A stretch of DNA of 16,018 bases, taken from contig DAOVIH010000020.1 of assembly GCA_030673805.1 (NCBI GenBank), positions 1 to 16,018 on the forward strand. Reading direction: 5' to 3'. The stretch's first letter is position 1. Every line of letters begins with the position of its first letter. Below, in pieces: positions 1 to 7,195 of this stretch. A program made the position numbers and the translations under genes. Source of the DNA: Candidatus Bathyarchaeota archaeon. GTDB taxonomy: Archaea; Thermoproteota; Bathyarchaeia; Bathyarchaeales; Bathycorpusculaceae. The notes beneath the pieces are model-generated. The model ran no database searches, was not told the origin of the DNA, and saw only the letters and a list, made by a program, of their open reading frames with translations.

Positions 1-20
1 CCCTTTTCTGTTTTCGGCAT
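1..20 (-). CDS. Possible 5' end of a gene leaving the left edge
   Basis: An ATG at 20-18 on the minus strand opens a frame (MPKTEK) that runs off the window. A purine-rich stretch sits just before it, and an A/T-rich TATA-like element (CTTAAATATTTG, minus, 66-55) lies about 40 nt upstream. Only six codons are visible, so no product can be named. It may be chance. Confidence 0.2.
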
Positions 21-279
21 CTTTATCCCTAGACTCTGTATCACCGATGAAACACAAATATTTAAGAATATTGATTGTTCTGCGAGAATACGTATTGCTT
101 TTTTGGTTTTTTAGGTGTGTTTTGTTGATGCTTTTGTATACGGAATGCATTGTGTGCGAAGCAAAACTGGGAGATTAACTAGGTCTTTCCATCTGAGGAT
201 GGATTAAAGAGAGTTGACATTGGTTGTGAAATGTTCGTCAGTAAGGTTTGATTCAGGTGATAACGGTCGTGGAGATTTA
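21..279. other. Intergenic region left of padR, no supported gene
   Basis: No gene is supported here. The stretch holds a TATA-like element at 55-66, two T6 runs (99-104 and 107-112), and a small perfect hairpin TCCATC/GATGGA with a 4-nt loop at 188-203. The hairpin lies downstream of the padR stop but has no T tract on the minus strand, so I do not call it a terminator. A 43-codon hydrophobic frame at 47-178 is probably chance. Confidence 0.4.
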
Positions 280-864
280 TCAAACTCGAACATCCTTAGC
301 AGTTTCATCTTTGTTTAGTGTTTTGTTTATTGATTCTAGTTCGCTTCGAAGCATCTCAATTGCATTTTCAATATGTTTGCGTTTTCGTTTTAGATCTTCT
401 GTTGTTACACTTGGCTTCTCTTTTTCGAGGAAGGCTGAAAAAGGTGTGAGGATCTTGGGTATTGGCAGCCCTTTTGTTTCCAAATTAAGTACATCTCGAG
501 CAAATTCTTCGAACAATACCTTCATGCTCTCAGCAATTTGGTTCTGCTTGATGAGAACTCTCTTTAGAATGAGTCTTCCGGTTTCGGTGATGCTGTAGCT
601 CTTTCGTCGCCTATTCTTTTCGAAACCCCATTTTCCCTCAATATATCCAGATTTCTCCAGATCTTTGAGGATTGGGTAGATACCGCCGGCAGTAGGTTTC
701 CAGAACCCTTCAGTTCTATCGCCGGTTTCTTTCATGATTTCATAACCGTGAGAACTTTTCTTGCTGAGAAGAATGAGTATTGCTATCCGCATGTAGCCTT
801 TTTGCGCTTCCTTCAACCAGCACGTAGCTGTTTGTTCCTCTTTTTCCTCAAACATGCCTTTCAA
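280..864 (-). CDS. PadR family transcriptional regulator
   Basis: Winged-helix repressor of the PadR family, 194 aa. The N-terminal domain (about residues 20-100) has the family pattern: a hydrophobic first helix (MRIAILILLSKK), SHGYEIMKE, then GGIYPILKDLEKSGYI and a basic wing (KNRRRKSYSITETGR). The C-terminal 90 residues are charged and helical, as in the PadR dimerisation region. The start is uncertain. TTG at 864 lies about 27 nt downstream of a TATA-like box (887-896), which fits a leaderless mRNA; ATG at 855 gives 191 aa. It is divergent from an ABC exporter operon and shares a palindromic intergenic region with it, so it probably represses both that operon and itself (inference). The ligand is unknown. 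Confidence 0.9.
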   Translation of the reverse strand: MKGMFEEKEEQTATCWLKEAQKGYMRIAILILLSKKSSHGYEIMKETGDRTEGFWKPTAGGIYPILKDLEKSGYIEGKWGFEKNRRRKSYSITETGRLILKRVLIKQNQIAESMKVLFEEFARDVLNLETKGLPIPKILTPFSAFLEKEKPSVTTEDLKRKRKHIENAIEMLRSELESINKTLNKDETAKDVRV

Positions 865-886
865 ACTTGCTAGTGTGATGGTAATA

Positions 887-896
887 CTTATATTTT
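887..896 (-). promoter_or_regulatory. TATA-like box of the divergent padR gene
   Basis: Minus-strand AAAATATAAG. Its centre is about 27 nt upstream of the TTG start at 864, the spacing expected for archaeal TATA to transcription start, which would make the transcript nearly leaderless. Confidence 0.5.
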
Positions 897-901
897 ACTT
901 G

Positions 902-926
902 GATATATTGCACTGAAGAATATATC
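902..926. promoter_or_regulatory. Inverted repeat, candidate PadR operator
   Basis: Perfect 8-bp arms GATATATT and AATATATC flank a 9-nt spacer (GCACTGAAG). The right arm coincides with the TATA-like box of the plus-strand ABC operon, and the left arm abuts the TFB-recognition side of the minus-strand padR promoter. A dimeric regulator bound here could block both promoters. The regulator identity is inferred from adjacency. Confidence 0.5.
918..926 (+). promoter_or_regulatory. TATA-like box of the first ABC operon
   Basis: GAATATATC, centred about 24 nt before TTG 946 and 39 nt before ATG 961. It is embedded in the right arm of the inverted repeat at 902-926. Confidence 0.4.
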
Positions 927-960
927 TGGATGGTGTGGTTTCCTCTTGGGAAGCGAAACT

Positions 961-1962
961 ATGATCGAGGTAAAAAACCTTACTAAAAAGTTCGGTGATT
1001 TTGTTGCAGTAGACAATATCTCATTCAAAGTTAAAAAGGGGGAAATTTTTGGCTTGCTTGGTCCCAACGGAGCGGGCAAGAGCACAATTATACGGATGCT
1101 TTCCACATTGGCCAGACCCACGAGCGGTACTGCCACTGTCGGAAACTATGACATAACGAAGAACGATGGGGAAGTAAGAAGCCTAATCGGCCTCGTTTCT
1201 GAAAAAATGATTTTGTACGACCTGCTAACCGCAAAAGAAAACCTATGGTTCTTTGGAAAACTTTTCAATCTCTCCAAAGAGGTGCTTTTGCGTAGGATTG
1301 ATGAACTTCTTGACCTAGTTCAGTTGAGTGAGTGGAAGAATTCCCAAGTGGGAACGTTCTCTACTGGGATGCGGCAGAGGATGAACGTAATACGTGCTCT
1401 CCTTAACATGCCTGAAGTATTATTCCTAGATGAACCTACACTTGGTTTGGATCCGCAATCCTCAGTTGAAATCAGAGAATTCATTAGGAAACTCAACAGA
1501 GAAAACAAGACCACCATACTCTTAACCACCCATATGATGGTTGAAGCTGACATGATATGCGATCGCATAGCCATAATAGACTGTGGGAAAATCGTGGCTC
1601 TTGATACATCGTCTAACTTGAAGAAAAGCATTTCAGGGGTTGACACAACAATGCTAAAAATTGGAATCAAAAATCTCACCCAAGACCTAATCAAATCAAT
1701 GCGAACCCTGAAATGCGTGGAATCTGTTACTCAAGAAAACTCCACCTACATTAAGGTTCATGCCCACGGTGAAGAAGCTTTTGACGCGATCATTGACTCA
1801 ATAAGAACCAAGAAAGGTAAGATAAACTCGATAGAAAACCTTCAACCCACCCTCGAAGACGTTTTTCTGCATATAACTGGTCACGAGGTTAGGGACAAGG
1901 CAGATCAAAAGATACCATTGGAAAGACACAGGGGTTTTATGCCAAAGAATAGGGTACGGTGA
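961..1962 (+). CDS. ABC transporter ATP-binding protein, DrrA/CcmA-like
   Basis: Cytoplasmic ATPase subunit of an ABC-2 type exporter, 333 aa from ATG 961. Visible motifs: Walker A GPNGAGKST (34-42), a signature FSTGMRQR (133-140) in place of LSGGQ, Walker B LFLDEPTLGLDP (154-165), and an H-loop in LLTTHMMVEAD. The Q-loop position reads VSEKM, with Glu81 where Gln is usual. The last ~110 residues form the C-terminal extension typical of DrrA-type exporter ATPases. An in-frame TTG at 946 would add five residues and fits the upstream TATA spacing; ATG 961 gives the usual family N-terminus. The permease starts 6 nt after the stop, so the two form one operon, divergent from padR. The substrate is not evident (drug, lipid or peptide are possible). 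Confidence 0.93.
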   Translation: MIEVKNLTKKFGDFVAVDNISFKVKKGEIFGLLGPNGAGKSTIIRMLSTLARPTSGTATVGNYDITKNDGEVRSLIGLVSEKMILYDLLTAKENLWFFGKLFNLSKEVLLRRIDELLDLVQLSEWKNSQVGTFSTGMRQRMNVIRALLNMPEVLFLDEPTLGLDPQSSVEIREFIRKLNRENKTTILLTTHMMVEADMICDRIAIIDCGKIVALDTSSNLKKSISGVDTTMLKIGIKNLTQDLIKSMRTLKCVESVTQENSTYIKVHAHGEEAFDAIIDSIRTKKGKINSIENLQPTLEDVFLHITGHEVRDKADQKIPLERHRGFMPKNRVR

Positions 1963-1968
1963 GACTGG

Positions 1969-3147
1969 ATGAGCGCGAGAAACCTGTTTTCACATAGTTT
2001 CAGGATTGCTTGGAAAGACTTGATGGAGCTATTTAGGAACAGAATGGAACTATTTCTGCTTATTTTGATGCCAATCTTTATGATGGGTATGGTTGGCTTC
2101 ATATACCCATCTGAGGCTTCGCTGAGTAATGTGCCTGTTGCCTTATTGAACGAGGACATGGGGTTTTTAGGTGCAGATTTTGTTTTGTTGTTTGAGGAAA
2201 TTAACAACAATACTGGTATGGTTGCAATTACTGAGGCTCAAAATTTTGATGAGGTACGAGAGATGATCCAGAGAGGGGACGTCCAAGGCGGCATAATACT
2301 CCCAAGCAACTTCACCTCGAGTCTTGTTGGCGGAAAACAGGGAACGATTATTGTTGTTGCCGATCAATCTAATCCCCAAATATCGGCGGCGCTTCAAGGT
2401 GTCTTGAAGGGAGTATTTGAAGAGATGGGAACAATGATGGCGCAACAGAGGCTCATAGAAGAATTTCAAGTTGACCCAGCTGTTTCACTTGCGATGGTAA
2501 AGCCTTTCAATGTTCAGTTTGAGGACATTGTTTCAGGAGACTTTAGCTATTTTGATTTCGTAGCTCCGGGAATTATGGCTATGACGGTGATGATGAGCGT
2601 TATGACAGGGCTCCCGGCTGCTATTTCAAAAGAAAAGGAAGTCGGTACGTTGGATGGAATGATGGTGGCTCCTATAAACAGGCTTTCTATAATACTTGGG
2701 AAAACTTTTGCTCAGACAGCTAGGGGGTTGCTTCAGGGGGCTGTAATACTGGTTTTATCTGTGACTTTGTTCGGGGTTACAATTCAAGGGAACATTTTGT
2801 TAGTGTTCGCTTTGCTTGTGCTTGGGGTTTTTAGCTTTGTAGGTCTTGGGGTTGTAATAACCTCTTTTGCTAAAGATCAATCCACTGCAGTGATGATGAT
2901 GACCACTTTGATCTTTCCTATGATGTTCCTAAGCGGTGTTTTCTTTCCGGTAGAACAGATGCCCTGGTACATGCAAAGTATCTCAAAATTCCTACCGCTA
3001 ACTTACTTAGCCTCAGCTCTGAGGAAGGTTATGGTGCTTGGAGCAGGCATACCTATGATAAGCTTTGAACTAGCGGTTCTGATAGGTTTTGGGACCATTC
3101 TGACCGCGATAGCTGTTCCGGTGTTCAAGAGAGCAATGACCCGCTAG
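1969..3147 (+). CDS. ABC-2 type transporter permease
   Basis: Membrane subunit of the exporter whose ATPase lies immediately upstream, 392 aa. It has the ABC-2 membrane/YhgE-Pip-like layout: one N-terminal transmembrane helix after a basic stretch (about residues 22-45), a soluble outer domain of about 150 residues, then about five transmembrane helices from residue ~195 to the C-terminus. A Shine-Dalgarno GGTGAG (1958-1963) overlaps the ATPase stop codon and sits 5 nt before ATG 1969, indicating coupled translation. Family knowledge suggests ATP-driven export of a hydrophobic or envelope-associated compound; the actual substrate cannot be read from sequence. Confidence 0.9.
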   Translation: MSARNLFSHSFRIAWKDLMELFRNRMELFLLILMPIFMMGMVGFIYPSEASLSNVPVALLNEDMGFLGADFVLLFEEINNNTGMVAITEAQNFDEVREMIQRGDVQGGIILPSNFTSSLVGGKQGTIIVVADQSNPQISAALQGVLKGVFEEMGTMMAQQRLIEEFQVDPAVSLAMVKPFNVQFEDIVSGDFSYFDFVAPGIMAMTVMMSVMTGLPAAISKEKEVGTLDGMMVAPINRLSIILGKTFAQTARGLLQGAVILVLSVTLFGVTIQGNILLVFALLVLGVFSFVGLGVVITSFAKDQSTAVMMMTTLIFPMMFLSGVFFPVEQMPWYMQSISKFLPLTYLASALRKVMVLGAGIPMISFELAVLIGFGTILTAIAVPVFKRAMTR

Positions 3148-3196
3148 TTGGCACAAATAGGGTCCTCAATCTTTGTAGCAAGCTCATCCTATATTG

Positions 3197-3217
3197 CACT
3201 CAACATGACTTTGAGTG
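3197..3217 (+). terminator. Hairpin downstream of the first ABC operon
   Basis: CACTCAA and TTGAGTG form a perfect 7-bp stem with a 7-nt loop, about 50 nt after the permease stop. No T tract follows, so it may be a weak terminator or an mRNA 3'-end structure. Confidence 0.3.
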
Positions 3218-3259
3218 GAAATAACCCCATAGCTTAAAGGAACCTTTTGATCCTCAACC

Positions 3260-3267
3260 TTTATATA
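3260..3267 (+). promoter_or_regulatory. TATA box of the second PadR-ABC operon
   Basis: TTTATATA is a near-consensus archaeal TATA box, 36-43 nt before ATG 3303. Transcription would start near 3289, giving a leader of about 14 nt that carries a GGTGAT Shine-Dalgarno (3297-3302). Confidence 0.6.
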
Positions 3268-3304
3268 TCACTCATGATATTGCGAGAGATATCTCTGGTG
3301 ATAT
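3265..3304. promoter_or_regulatory. Nested palindromes, candidate operator of second PadR
   Basis: An outer inverted repeat ATATCAC (3265-3271) / GTGATAT (3298-3304) encloses a 12-bp perfect palindrome AGAGATATCTCT (3285-3296). It also encloses half-sites GATAT (3276-3280) and ATATC (3289-3293). The inner palindrome sits on the predicted transcription start and the outer left arm overlaps the TATA box, a layout typical of autorepression. The link to the PadR encoded next door is inference. Confidence 0.5.
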
Positions 3305-3845
3305 GATGGGCGAGCGCAAAATGCGGCGGACTACTGGGGTGCCGAGAGGCATTCTAAAATTCTTAGTTCTAAGACTGCTAAAACAGAAACCAATGTCTGG
3401 CGTAGAAATCGCTGAAGAAATTTATCGGCAAACGAGGGAACGTTGGAAGCCAAGTCCAGGATCAATTTATCCTCTTTTAGCTTGGCTTCAAGACAAAGGA
3501 TATACTGAAGAGCTCCCAACAAGCGAGGAAGGACTTAAACGTTACCAGTTCACGACCCGAGGGATTGAATTCCATGAAAATCAAGTAAGATTTGCCCAAG
3601 ACTTTCTCAAAAAGCTAGAGTTCCTTGTGCCCATGATAATTGACAGTCTACACCTCGATCCCAGCCCTGAGAAAGCGAGCGGCATAAGAAAAGCTGCAAA
3701 AAGAATAATTCTAGCACTCCAAGCCCTACAGGAAACTAGTAGAAACAAACTGAGCGAACAAACAGCAGACGAAATCATTACAATCCTAACCGATTGTGCA
3801 AAGACGCTTGAGCAAATATCCCAGAAAATGAAAGAGGAAAACTAA
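3303..3845 (+). CDS. PadR family transcriptional regulator
   Basis: A second PadR-type winged-helix protein, 180 aa. The N-terminal domain (about 10-90) shows RGILKFLVLRLLKQKPMSG, AEEIYRQTRERWKPSPGSIYPLL and a wing ending in KRYQFTTRG. The C-terminal half is a long helical region. Start choices are ATG 3303, ATG 3306 and ATG 3321; the GGTGAT element at 3297-3302 favours 3306, with little effect on the protein. It is the first gene of an operon with a MacB-type ABC transporter, one nucleotide before the ATPase start, and follows a promoter full of palindromes. Likely an autoregulated repressor of the transporter, relieved by the transported compound (inference). It is clearly diverged from the PadR at 280-864. 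Confidence 0.9.
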   Translation: MMGERKMRRTTGVPRGILKFLVLRLLKQKPMSGVEIAEEIYRQTRERWKPSPGSIYPLLAWLQDKGYTEELPTSEEGLKRYQFTTRGIEFHENQVRFAQDFLKKLEFLVPMIIDSLHLDPSPEKASGIRKAAKRIILALQALQETSRNKLSEQTADEIITILTDCAKTLEQISQKMKEEN

Positions 3846-3846
3846 T

Positions 3847-4536
3847 TTGAAAAATACAATCGTTCAAACAAAAAATCTGCAAAAAACATACATGCTAGGA
3901 AAAGTTCCGGTTGAAGCCTTGAGAGGCGTAAACCTGAAAGTTGAGAAAGGCGATTTTGTTGCCATTCTTGGCCCTTCCGGAAGCGGCAAATCCACCTTGA
4001 TGAATCTGATTGGAGCTCTTGACAAACCAACAAACGGAAAAGTAATCATAAATGGCGTTGATCTTTCCACATTGAATGACAATCAACTTGCCGACCTTAG
4101 GAAAAGCATTGGGTTTGTATTTCAGTTCTTCAATCTTATCCCGCGTTTTGACGCAAAAGGAAATGTTGAGTTACCAATGACGATACCAGGCCTAGGCAGA
4201 TCTGAAAGGAGAAAACGAGCAGAAAAACTGCTGGACGATGTTGGCCTGAAGGACAGGATGAACCATACACCAGCCGAACTCAGTGGCGGTGAACGCCAAC
4301 GTGTGGCAATCGCTAGGGCACTAGCAAATAACCCAAGCTTTCTTCTCATGGATGAGCCCACAGGAAACATAGACTCAAAAACTGCAAACGAAATTATGGA
4401 ACTTGTTGAAAAGCTGAACAAGGAAAACGGCGTAACCACAATAATGATTACCCATGATCAGCAAATAGCGGGACGCGCAAAAAGAATGGTGAAGATGCTA
4501 GACGGCGAAATAATCAAGGAGATCAAACAACTTTGA
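3847..4536 (+). CDS. ABC transporter ATP-binding protein, LolD/MacB-type
   Basis: ATPase of a type VII (MacB/LolCDE/FtsEX-like) ABC system, 229 aa, the normal length for the family. Motifs: Walker A GPSGSGKST (42-50), Q-loop FVFQFFNL (Gln93), signature LSGGERQRVAIARAL (145-159), Walker B FLLMDEPTGNID (165-176), H-loop His203. The start is TTG 3847, one base after the PadR stop, with GAGG 9 nt upstream (3834-3837). The next gene overlaps its stop by 4 nt. In this family the ATPase drives a mechanical movement of its permease that works on extracytoplasmic substrates. Confidence 0.93.
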   Translation: MKNTIVQTKNLQKTYMLGKVPVEALRGVNLKVEKGDFVAILGPSGSGKSTLMNLIGALDKPTNGKVIINGVDLSTLNDNQLADLRKSIGFVFQFFNLIPRFDAKGNVELPMTIPGLGRSERRKRAEKLLDDVGLKDRMNHTPAELSGGERQRVAIARALANNPSFLLMDEPTGNIDSKTANEIMELVEKLNKENGVTTIMITHDQQIAGRAKRMVKMLDGEIIKEIKQL

Positions 4537-5822
4537 AAGTAAATGATATCTTCTCTTATGCTTTTGGGGCAATACGCCTACGAAAACTCCGTGCGGGCCT
4601 AACCATTTTAGGTGTAGTAATCGGCATTGCAGCTATCGTTGCTTTGCTCTCAATTAGCCAAGGCCTCCAAGCTTCAATCAGCGGACAACTGGAATCAGGA
4701 TTTGCAACTGATACTTTGATTGTCACAGCGGGCGGCTTAGGGTCCGGAATAGATGGTGGAATAGGTGCTCCTGACACCGGTTTCAGACTATTAGTCAACG
4801 ATACAACATTTATCAATGAATTATCTGCAGACATCGAACTTTGGACAGCGATAATTCAAAGGTCAAGCTACATTGAAAGTGGTGAAAACACTCTGATTAC
4901 CACAATAAACGGGGTGGTGTTCGAGGAATACTCAGAGATTTACAGCAATACCTTCGTAGCTGAAAGTGGAACCATCTCTTCCACTCCGGGAAACGAGGAG
5001 ATTGTTGCTGGTAAAAGGGTAAGTGATCCTTGGGAAAACGGAACACTATTCTGCAGCGTAAATGACAATGTAAACGTTATTTGGCCTAACGCAGCTGTGC
5101 GCCCACCTCAAAACGAGACTTACACTGGTAATGTCACAGCTATTCTCCAAGAGATCGGAGGCTTCGGCATAGGTCCTTCAGATTCTAGTACTTACATTCC
5201 ACTTTCCCAAGCCCAAAGTTTCTTTGATACCGATGAATGTGAAATGATAATCGTGAAACTATCCAACAGCGACCAAGCCACAATTGATGATGTTTCTGAA
5301 ATAATCACCAATGCATTTAACGGACAAGTTTCAGTGATATCTTCAACAGCCGTACTTTCTATTGTGTCAACTATTTTCTCCACGATAGAACTATTCTTGG
5401 CTGGAATAGCTGGTATATCACTCTTAGTAGCGGGGATAGGGATAATGAATATCATGATAGTTTCATTGATGGAACGCACAAGAGAGATAGGCATACTGAA
5501 AGCTTTGGGAACAAAAAGTCGAACAGTGCTTGCAATCTTCCTAAGTGAAGCAATGATAGTTGGTCTTATTGGTTCCGCAATTGGCGTAGTCTCAGGCTGG
5601 GCTTTGGCAACCGTGGCTTCTGGATTTCTAGGCGGAGGTTTTTCTGGTGTAGCTCCCCCTGGTGCACCAGTTTCAGGGGGAATCGCGGTAACCCCAGTCT
5701 TGACTCCAGTATTAATCTTGGGAGCCATGGCTTTTGGCCTAATAATCAGCATAATATTTGCACTCTACCCCGCATGGAGAGCTTCAAAACTAAAACCTGT
5801 TGACGCCCTCAGGTACGAGTAG
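4533..5822 (+). CDS. MacB/FtsX-like ABC transporter permease
   Basis: Permease partner of the ATPase at 3847-4536, 429 aa. It has the MacB plan: a cytoplasmic N-terminus (LRKLRAGLTILGVVIGIA), one transmembrane helix at about 20-43, and a large extracytoplasmic domain (about 45-265) containing two cysteines. Three C-terminal transmembrane helices follow, with the conserved cytoplasmic coupling segment MERTREIGILKALG starting at residue 313, and the typical C-terminus AWRASKLKPVDALRYE. Start TTG 4533 overlaps the ATPase stop (TTGA). A good Shine-Dalgarno AAGGAGAT (4516-4523) lies inside the ATPase gene with 9-nt spacing, showing translational coupling. A role in export or envelope stress is inferred. 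Confidence 0.92.
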   Translation: MKVNDIFSYAFGAIRLRKLRAGLTILGVVIGIAAIVALLSISQGLQASISGQLESGFATDTLIVTAGGLGSGIDGGIGAPDTGFRLLVNDTTFINELSADIELWTAIIQRSSYIESGENTLITTINGVVFEEYSEIYSNTFVAESGTISSTPGNEEIVAGKRVSDPWENGTLFCSVNDNVNVIWPNAAVRPPQNETYTGNVTAILQEIGGFGIGPSDSSTYIPLSQAQSFFDTDECEMIIVKLSNSDQATIDDVSEIITNAFNGQVSVISSTAVLSIVSTIFSTIELFLAGIAGISLLVAGIGIMNIMIVSLMERTREIGILKALGTKSRTVLAIFLSEAMIVGLIGSAIGVVSGWALATVASGFLGGGFSGVAPPGAPVSGGIAVTPVLTPVLILGAMAFGLIISIIFALYPAWRASKLKPVDALRYE

Positions 5823-5860
5823 CCACGATCCGCTGATAATAACCTGCCAAGAAGATACTC

Positions 5861-5870
5861 CCCCTTTTTT
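5861..5870 (+). terminator. T-rich terminator after the MacB-type operon
   Basis: CCCC followed by T6, about 40 nt after the permease stop. A run of seven A at 5881-5887 can pair weakly with the T6. A T tract alone is enough for many archaeal terminators. Confidence 0.45.
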
Positions 5871-5902
5871 AGTTAATCCGAAAAAAACGTAGTGATCAAC
5901 AC

Positions 5903-5913
5903 CTTATAAAATA
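5903..5913 (+). promoter_or_regulatory. TATA-like box of an unassigned transcript
   Basis: CTTATAAAATA would place a start near 5934, at the hairpin region 5925-5953. The CMD gene has its own closer TATA-like box, so this one might serve a longer leader or a short RNA. Confidence 0.3.
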
Positions 5914-5924
5914 TGCCTAAGCAT

Positions 5925-5953
5925 AACCTCAAGGAGGTTTGAAAACCTCTTTT
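5925..5953 (+). other. Mutually exclusive hairpins around an orphan Shine-Dalgarno
   Basis: GAGGTTT (5934-5940) can pair upstream with AACCTC (5925-5930; 6 bp, 3-nt loop). It can also pair downstream with AAACCTC (5943-5949; 7-bp arms, 2-nt centre, so the innermost pair cannot form), which is followed by TTTT. The shared strand contains AAGGAGGT (5931-5938), a near-complete match to the archaeal anti-Shine-Dalgarno. No open frame starts at normal spacing from it: a TTG directly adjacent at 5939 opens only 36 codons. It could be an attenuator, a small RNA or chance. Confidence 0.35.
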
Positions 5954-6004
5954 CAACAATTAAGAAATTACTGGCAACTTTTTCTCCCGTCGAACAGAGC
6001 GAAG

Positions 6005-6013
6005 AATATAAAC
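6005..6013 (+). promoter_or_regulatory. TATA-like box for the CMD-family gene
   Basis: AATATAAAC is centred 28 nt before ATG 6037, so the mRNA would be leaderless or nearly so; no Shine-Dalgarno precedes that ATG. Confidence 0.5.
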
Positions 6014-6036
6014 ACTGCAATTACTCTAACAAATCC

Positions 6037-6381
6037 ATGGACGAAATGAAAGAGCGGTTAAGTGAGGTTCAAGAAATAATCCGCAAGTTGTCCGAAGAAA
6101 ATCCAAACCTTCTCGGTCCTTTTCTAGTATTCAACAGAAAAGCAACTGAAAACGGAGCCATTGACATTAAAACTAAGCGACTGATAACCGTAGCCCTAGC
6201 CGTAGCTAGACAATGTGAATGGTGTATTGCGCACCATACCAAGAGAGCTTTGGAAGCAGGTGTAACTAAAGCTGAACTAGTTGAAGCATGTGCTCTAGCG
6301 ATCCTCATGGCTGGGGCACCAGCGATGATGCATACTCAATTAGTCCTAAAAACAATAGATGAACTAACGAAGCAACTCTGA
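6037..6381 (+). CDS. Carboxymuconolactone decarboxylase family (AhpD-like) protein
   Basis: Small all-helical protein, 114 aa, of the CMD/AhpD superfamily. The core shows KRLITVALAVARQCEWCIAHHTKRALEAGVT, with the redox pair Cys60-Glu-Trp-Cys63 and His67, the arrangement of AhpD-type proteins with alkylhydroperoxidase or disulfide-exchange activity. Pure lactone decarboxylases lack the CxxC, so a thiol/peroxide role is more likely than aromatic degradation. No catabolic neighbours are present. It appears to be transcribed alone from its own promoter. The exact substrate is unknown. Confidence 0.9.
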   Translation: MDEMKERLSEVQEIIRKLSEENPNLLGPFLVFNRKATENGAIDIKTKRLITVALAVARQCEWCIAHHTKRALEAGVTKAELVEACALAILMAGAPAMMHTQLVLKTIDELTKQL

Positions 6382-6583
6382 TCCACCCACATAATCTAAC
6401 ACTCAAACCAAACTTAGAAACTACGCCGATATTTCGCCGATTCTGGCTCTGGACCGAATCCAAGGTTCCTGTCTTATTTCAAATTGGGGTGGAATCACGG
6501 AACAAACTAAAACAATAACCAATTAACAACTGTCTTCTTCTATAATTGGCTCAACTTATGATTTTACTTTCACGTTTTTATGA
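6382..6583. other. Convergent intergenic region, nothing recognised
   Basis: About 200 nt between convergent genes. I see a short direct repeat CGCCGAT (twice near 6425-6440) but no tRNA, no clear hairpin terminator and no open frame of note. Confidence 0.3.
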
Positions 6584-7195
6584 TCATTGTAGTTTCTTAT
6601 ACCATTCAGCAAACTGATTTAATGCCTTTCCACGGTGAGAGAACTTGTTCTTCTCTTCAATGGATAACTCAGCAAAGGTCTTCTTGGTTTCTAAGGGCTG
6701 GAAAATTGGGTCAAAACCAAAGCCGCATCTGCTGGTTTTTCTCTTCTCTTCCCTAATTATGTTTCCAACTACCTTTCCTTCAAAACACATTGGGGCTTTG
6801 AGTTTATCCGCGTAATAGGCTATTAAGGAACGAAAAGTAGCTCTTCTATTTTCCACGTTTTCCAAAAGTTTGATCAACCCTTGGTTTCCAATAGTTTTGT
6901 AAACGTAAGCTGAGTAAGGACCTGGAAAACCCTTCAGCTCATCCACGAACAATCCGGCATCTTCCACAATGACAGGTAGTTTCCACCTTCTAAAAGCTTC
7001 CAAAACGCTTCTTCGTGCAATTTCTGCAAGCCTATCACTTTGAATTTCCGGAGTTTTTGCCCTCAACATTCCAAGGGTTATGCCTTGTTTAGATGCTACC
7101 ATTCTGCCCTCGTTGAACTTGCTCAAGTTGTTGGTAACAAAGAAAACAACTCTGCTCTTGAGTGGGCTCTTATTGATCTTTTCTTCTCTTTTCAT
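6584..7195 (-). CDS. rdgB: XTP/dITP diphosphatase (HAM1/RdgB family)
   Basis: Hydrolyses non-canonical purine nucleotides (XTP, ITP, dITP) to monophosphates and pyrophosphate, keeping them out of DNA and RNA; 203 aa, the usual family length. Motifs: the N-terminal substrate loop FVTNNLSKFNE (19-29), the catalytic metal-binding segment VEDAGLFVD (77-85, Asp79) followed by GFPGPYSAY, then GFGFDPIF (158-165) and SHRGKA (186-191). ATG 7195 lies inside the 3' end of the upstream bud32 gene (26-nt overlap), with AAGGGGA a few bases before it, so translation is probably coupled. It is the last gene of the kae1-bud32-rdgB operon. The link with t6A synthesis is unclear beyond shared nucleotide and RNA quality roles. 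Confidence 0.93.
   Translation of the reverse strand: MKREEKINKSPLKSRVVFFVTNNLSKFNEGRMVASKQGITLGMLRAKTPEIQSDRLAEIARRSVLEAFRRWKLPVIVEDAGLFVDELKGFPGPYSAYVYKTIGNQGLIKLLENVENRRATFRSLIAYYADKLKAPMCFEGKVVGNIIREEKRKTSRCGFGFDPIFQPLETKKTFAELSIEEKNKFSHRGKALNQFAEWYKKLQ

Noticed and set aside
47..178. 43-codon hydrophobic frame (MKHKYLRILIV...) on the plus strand
   Set aside because: No Shine-Dalgarno, poor promoter, overlaps a TATA-like element on the other strand, and composition explained by T-rich sequence.
248..598. 116-codon plus-strand frame
   Set aside because: Antisense to the PadR gene, which has clear family motifs; low-complexity Ser/Phe-rich translation typical of a shadow frame.
5192..5752. 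186-codon minus-strand frame
   Set aside because: Antisense to the MacB-type permease; Pro/Ile/Thr-rich translation without recognisable domain.
6440..6475. tRNA T-arm-like sequence TGGACCGAATCCA
   Set aside because: Stem is only four pairs with a 5-nt loop and no acceptor, D or anticodon arms could be found around it.
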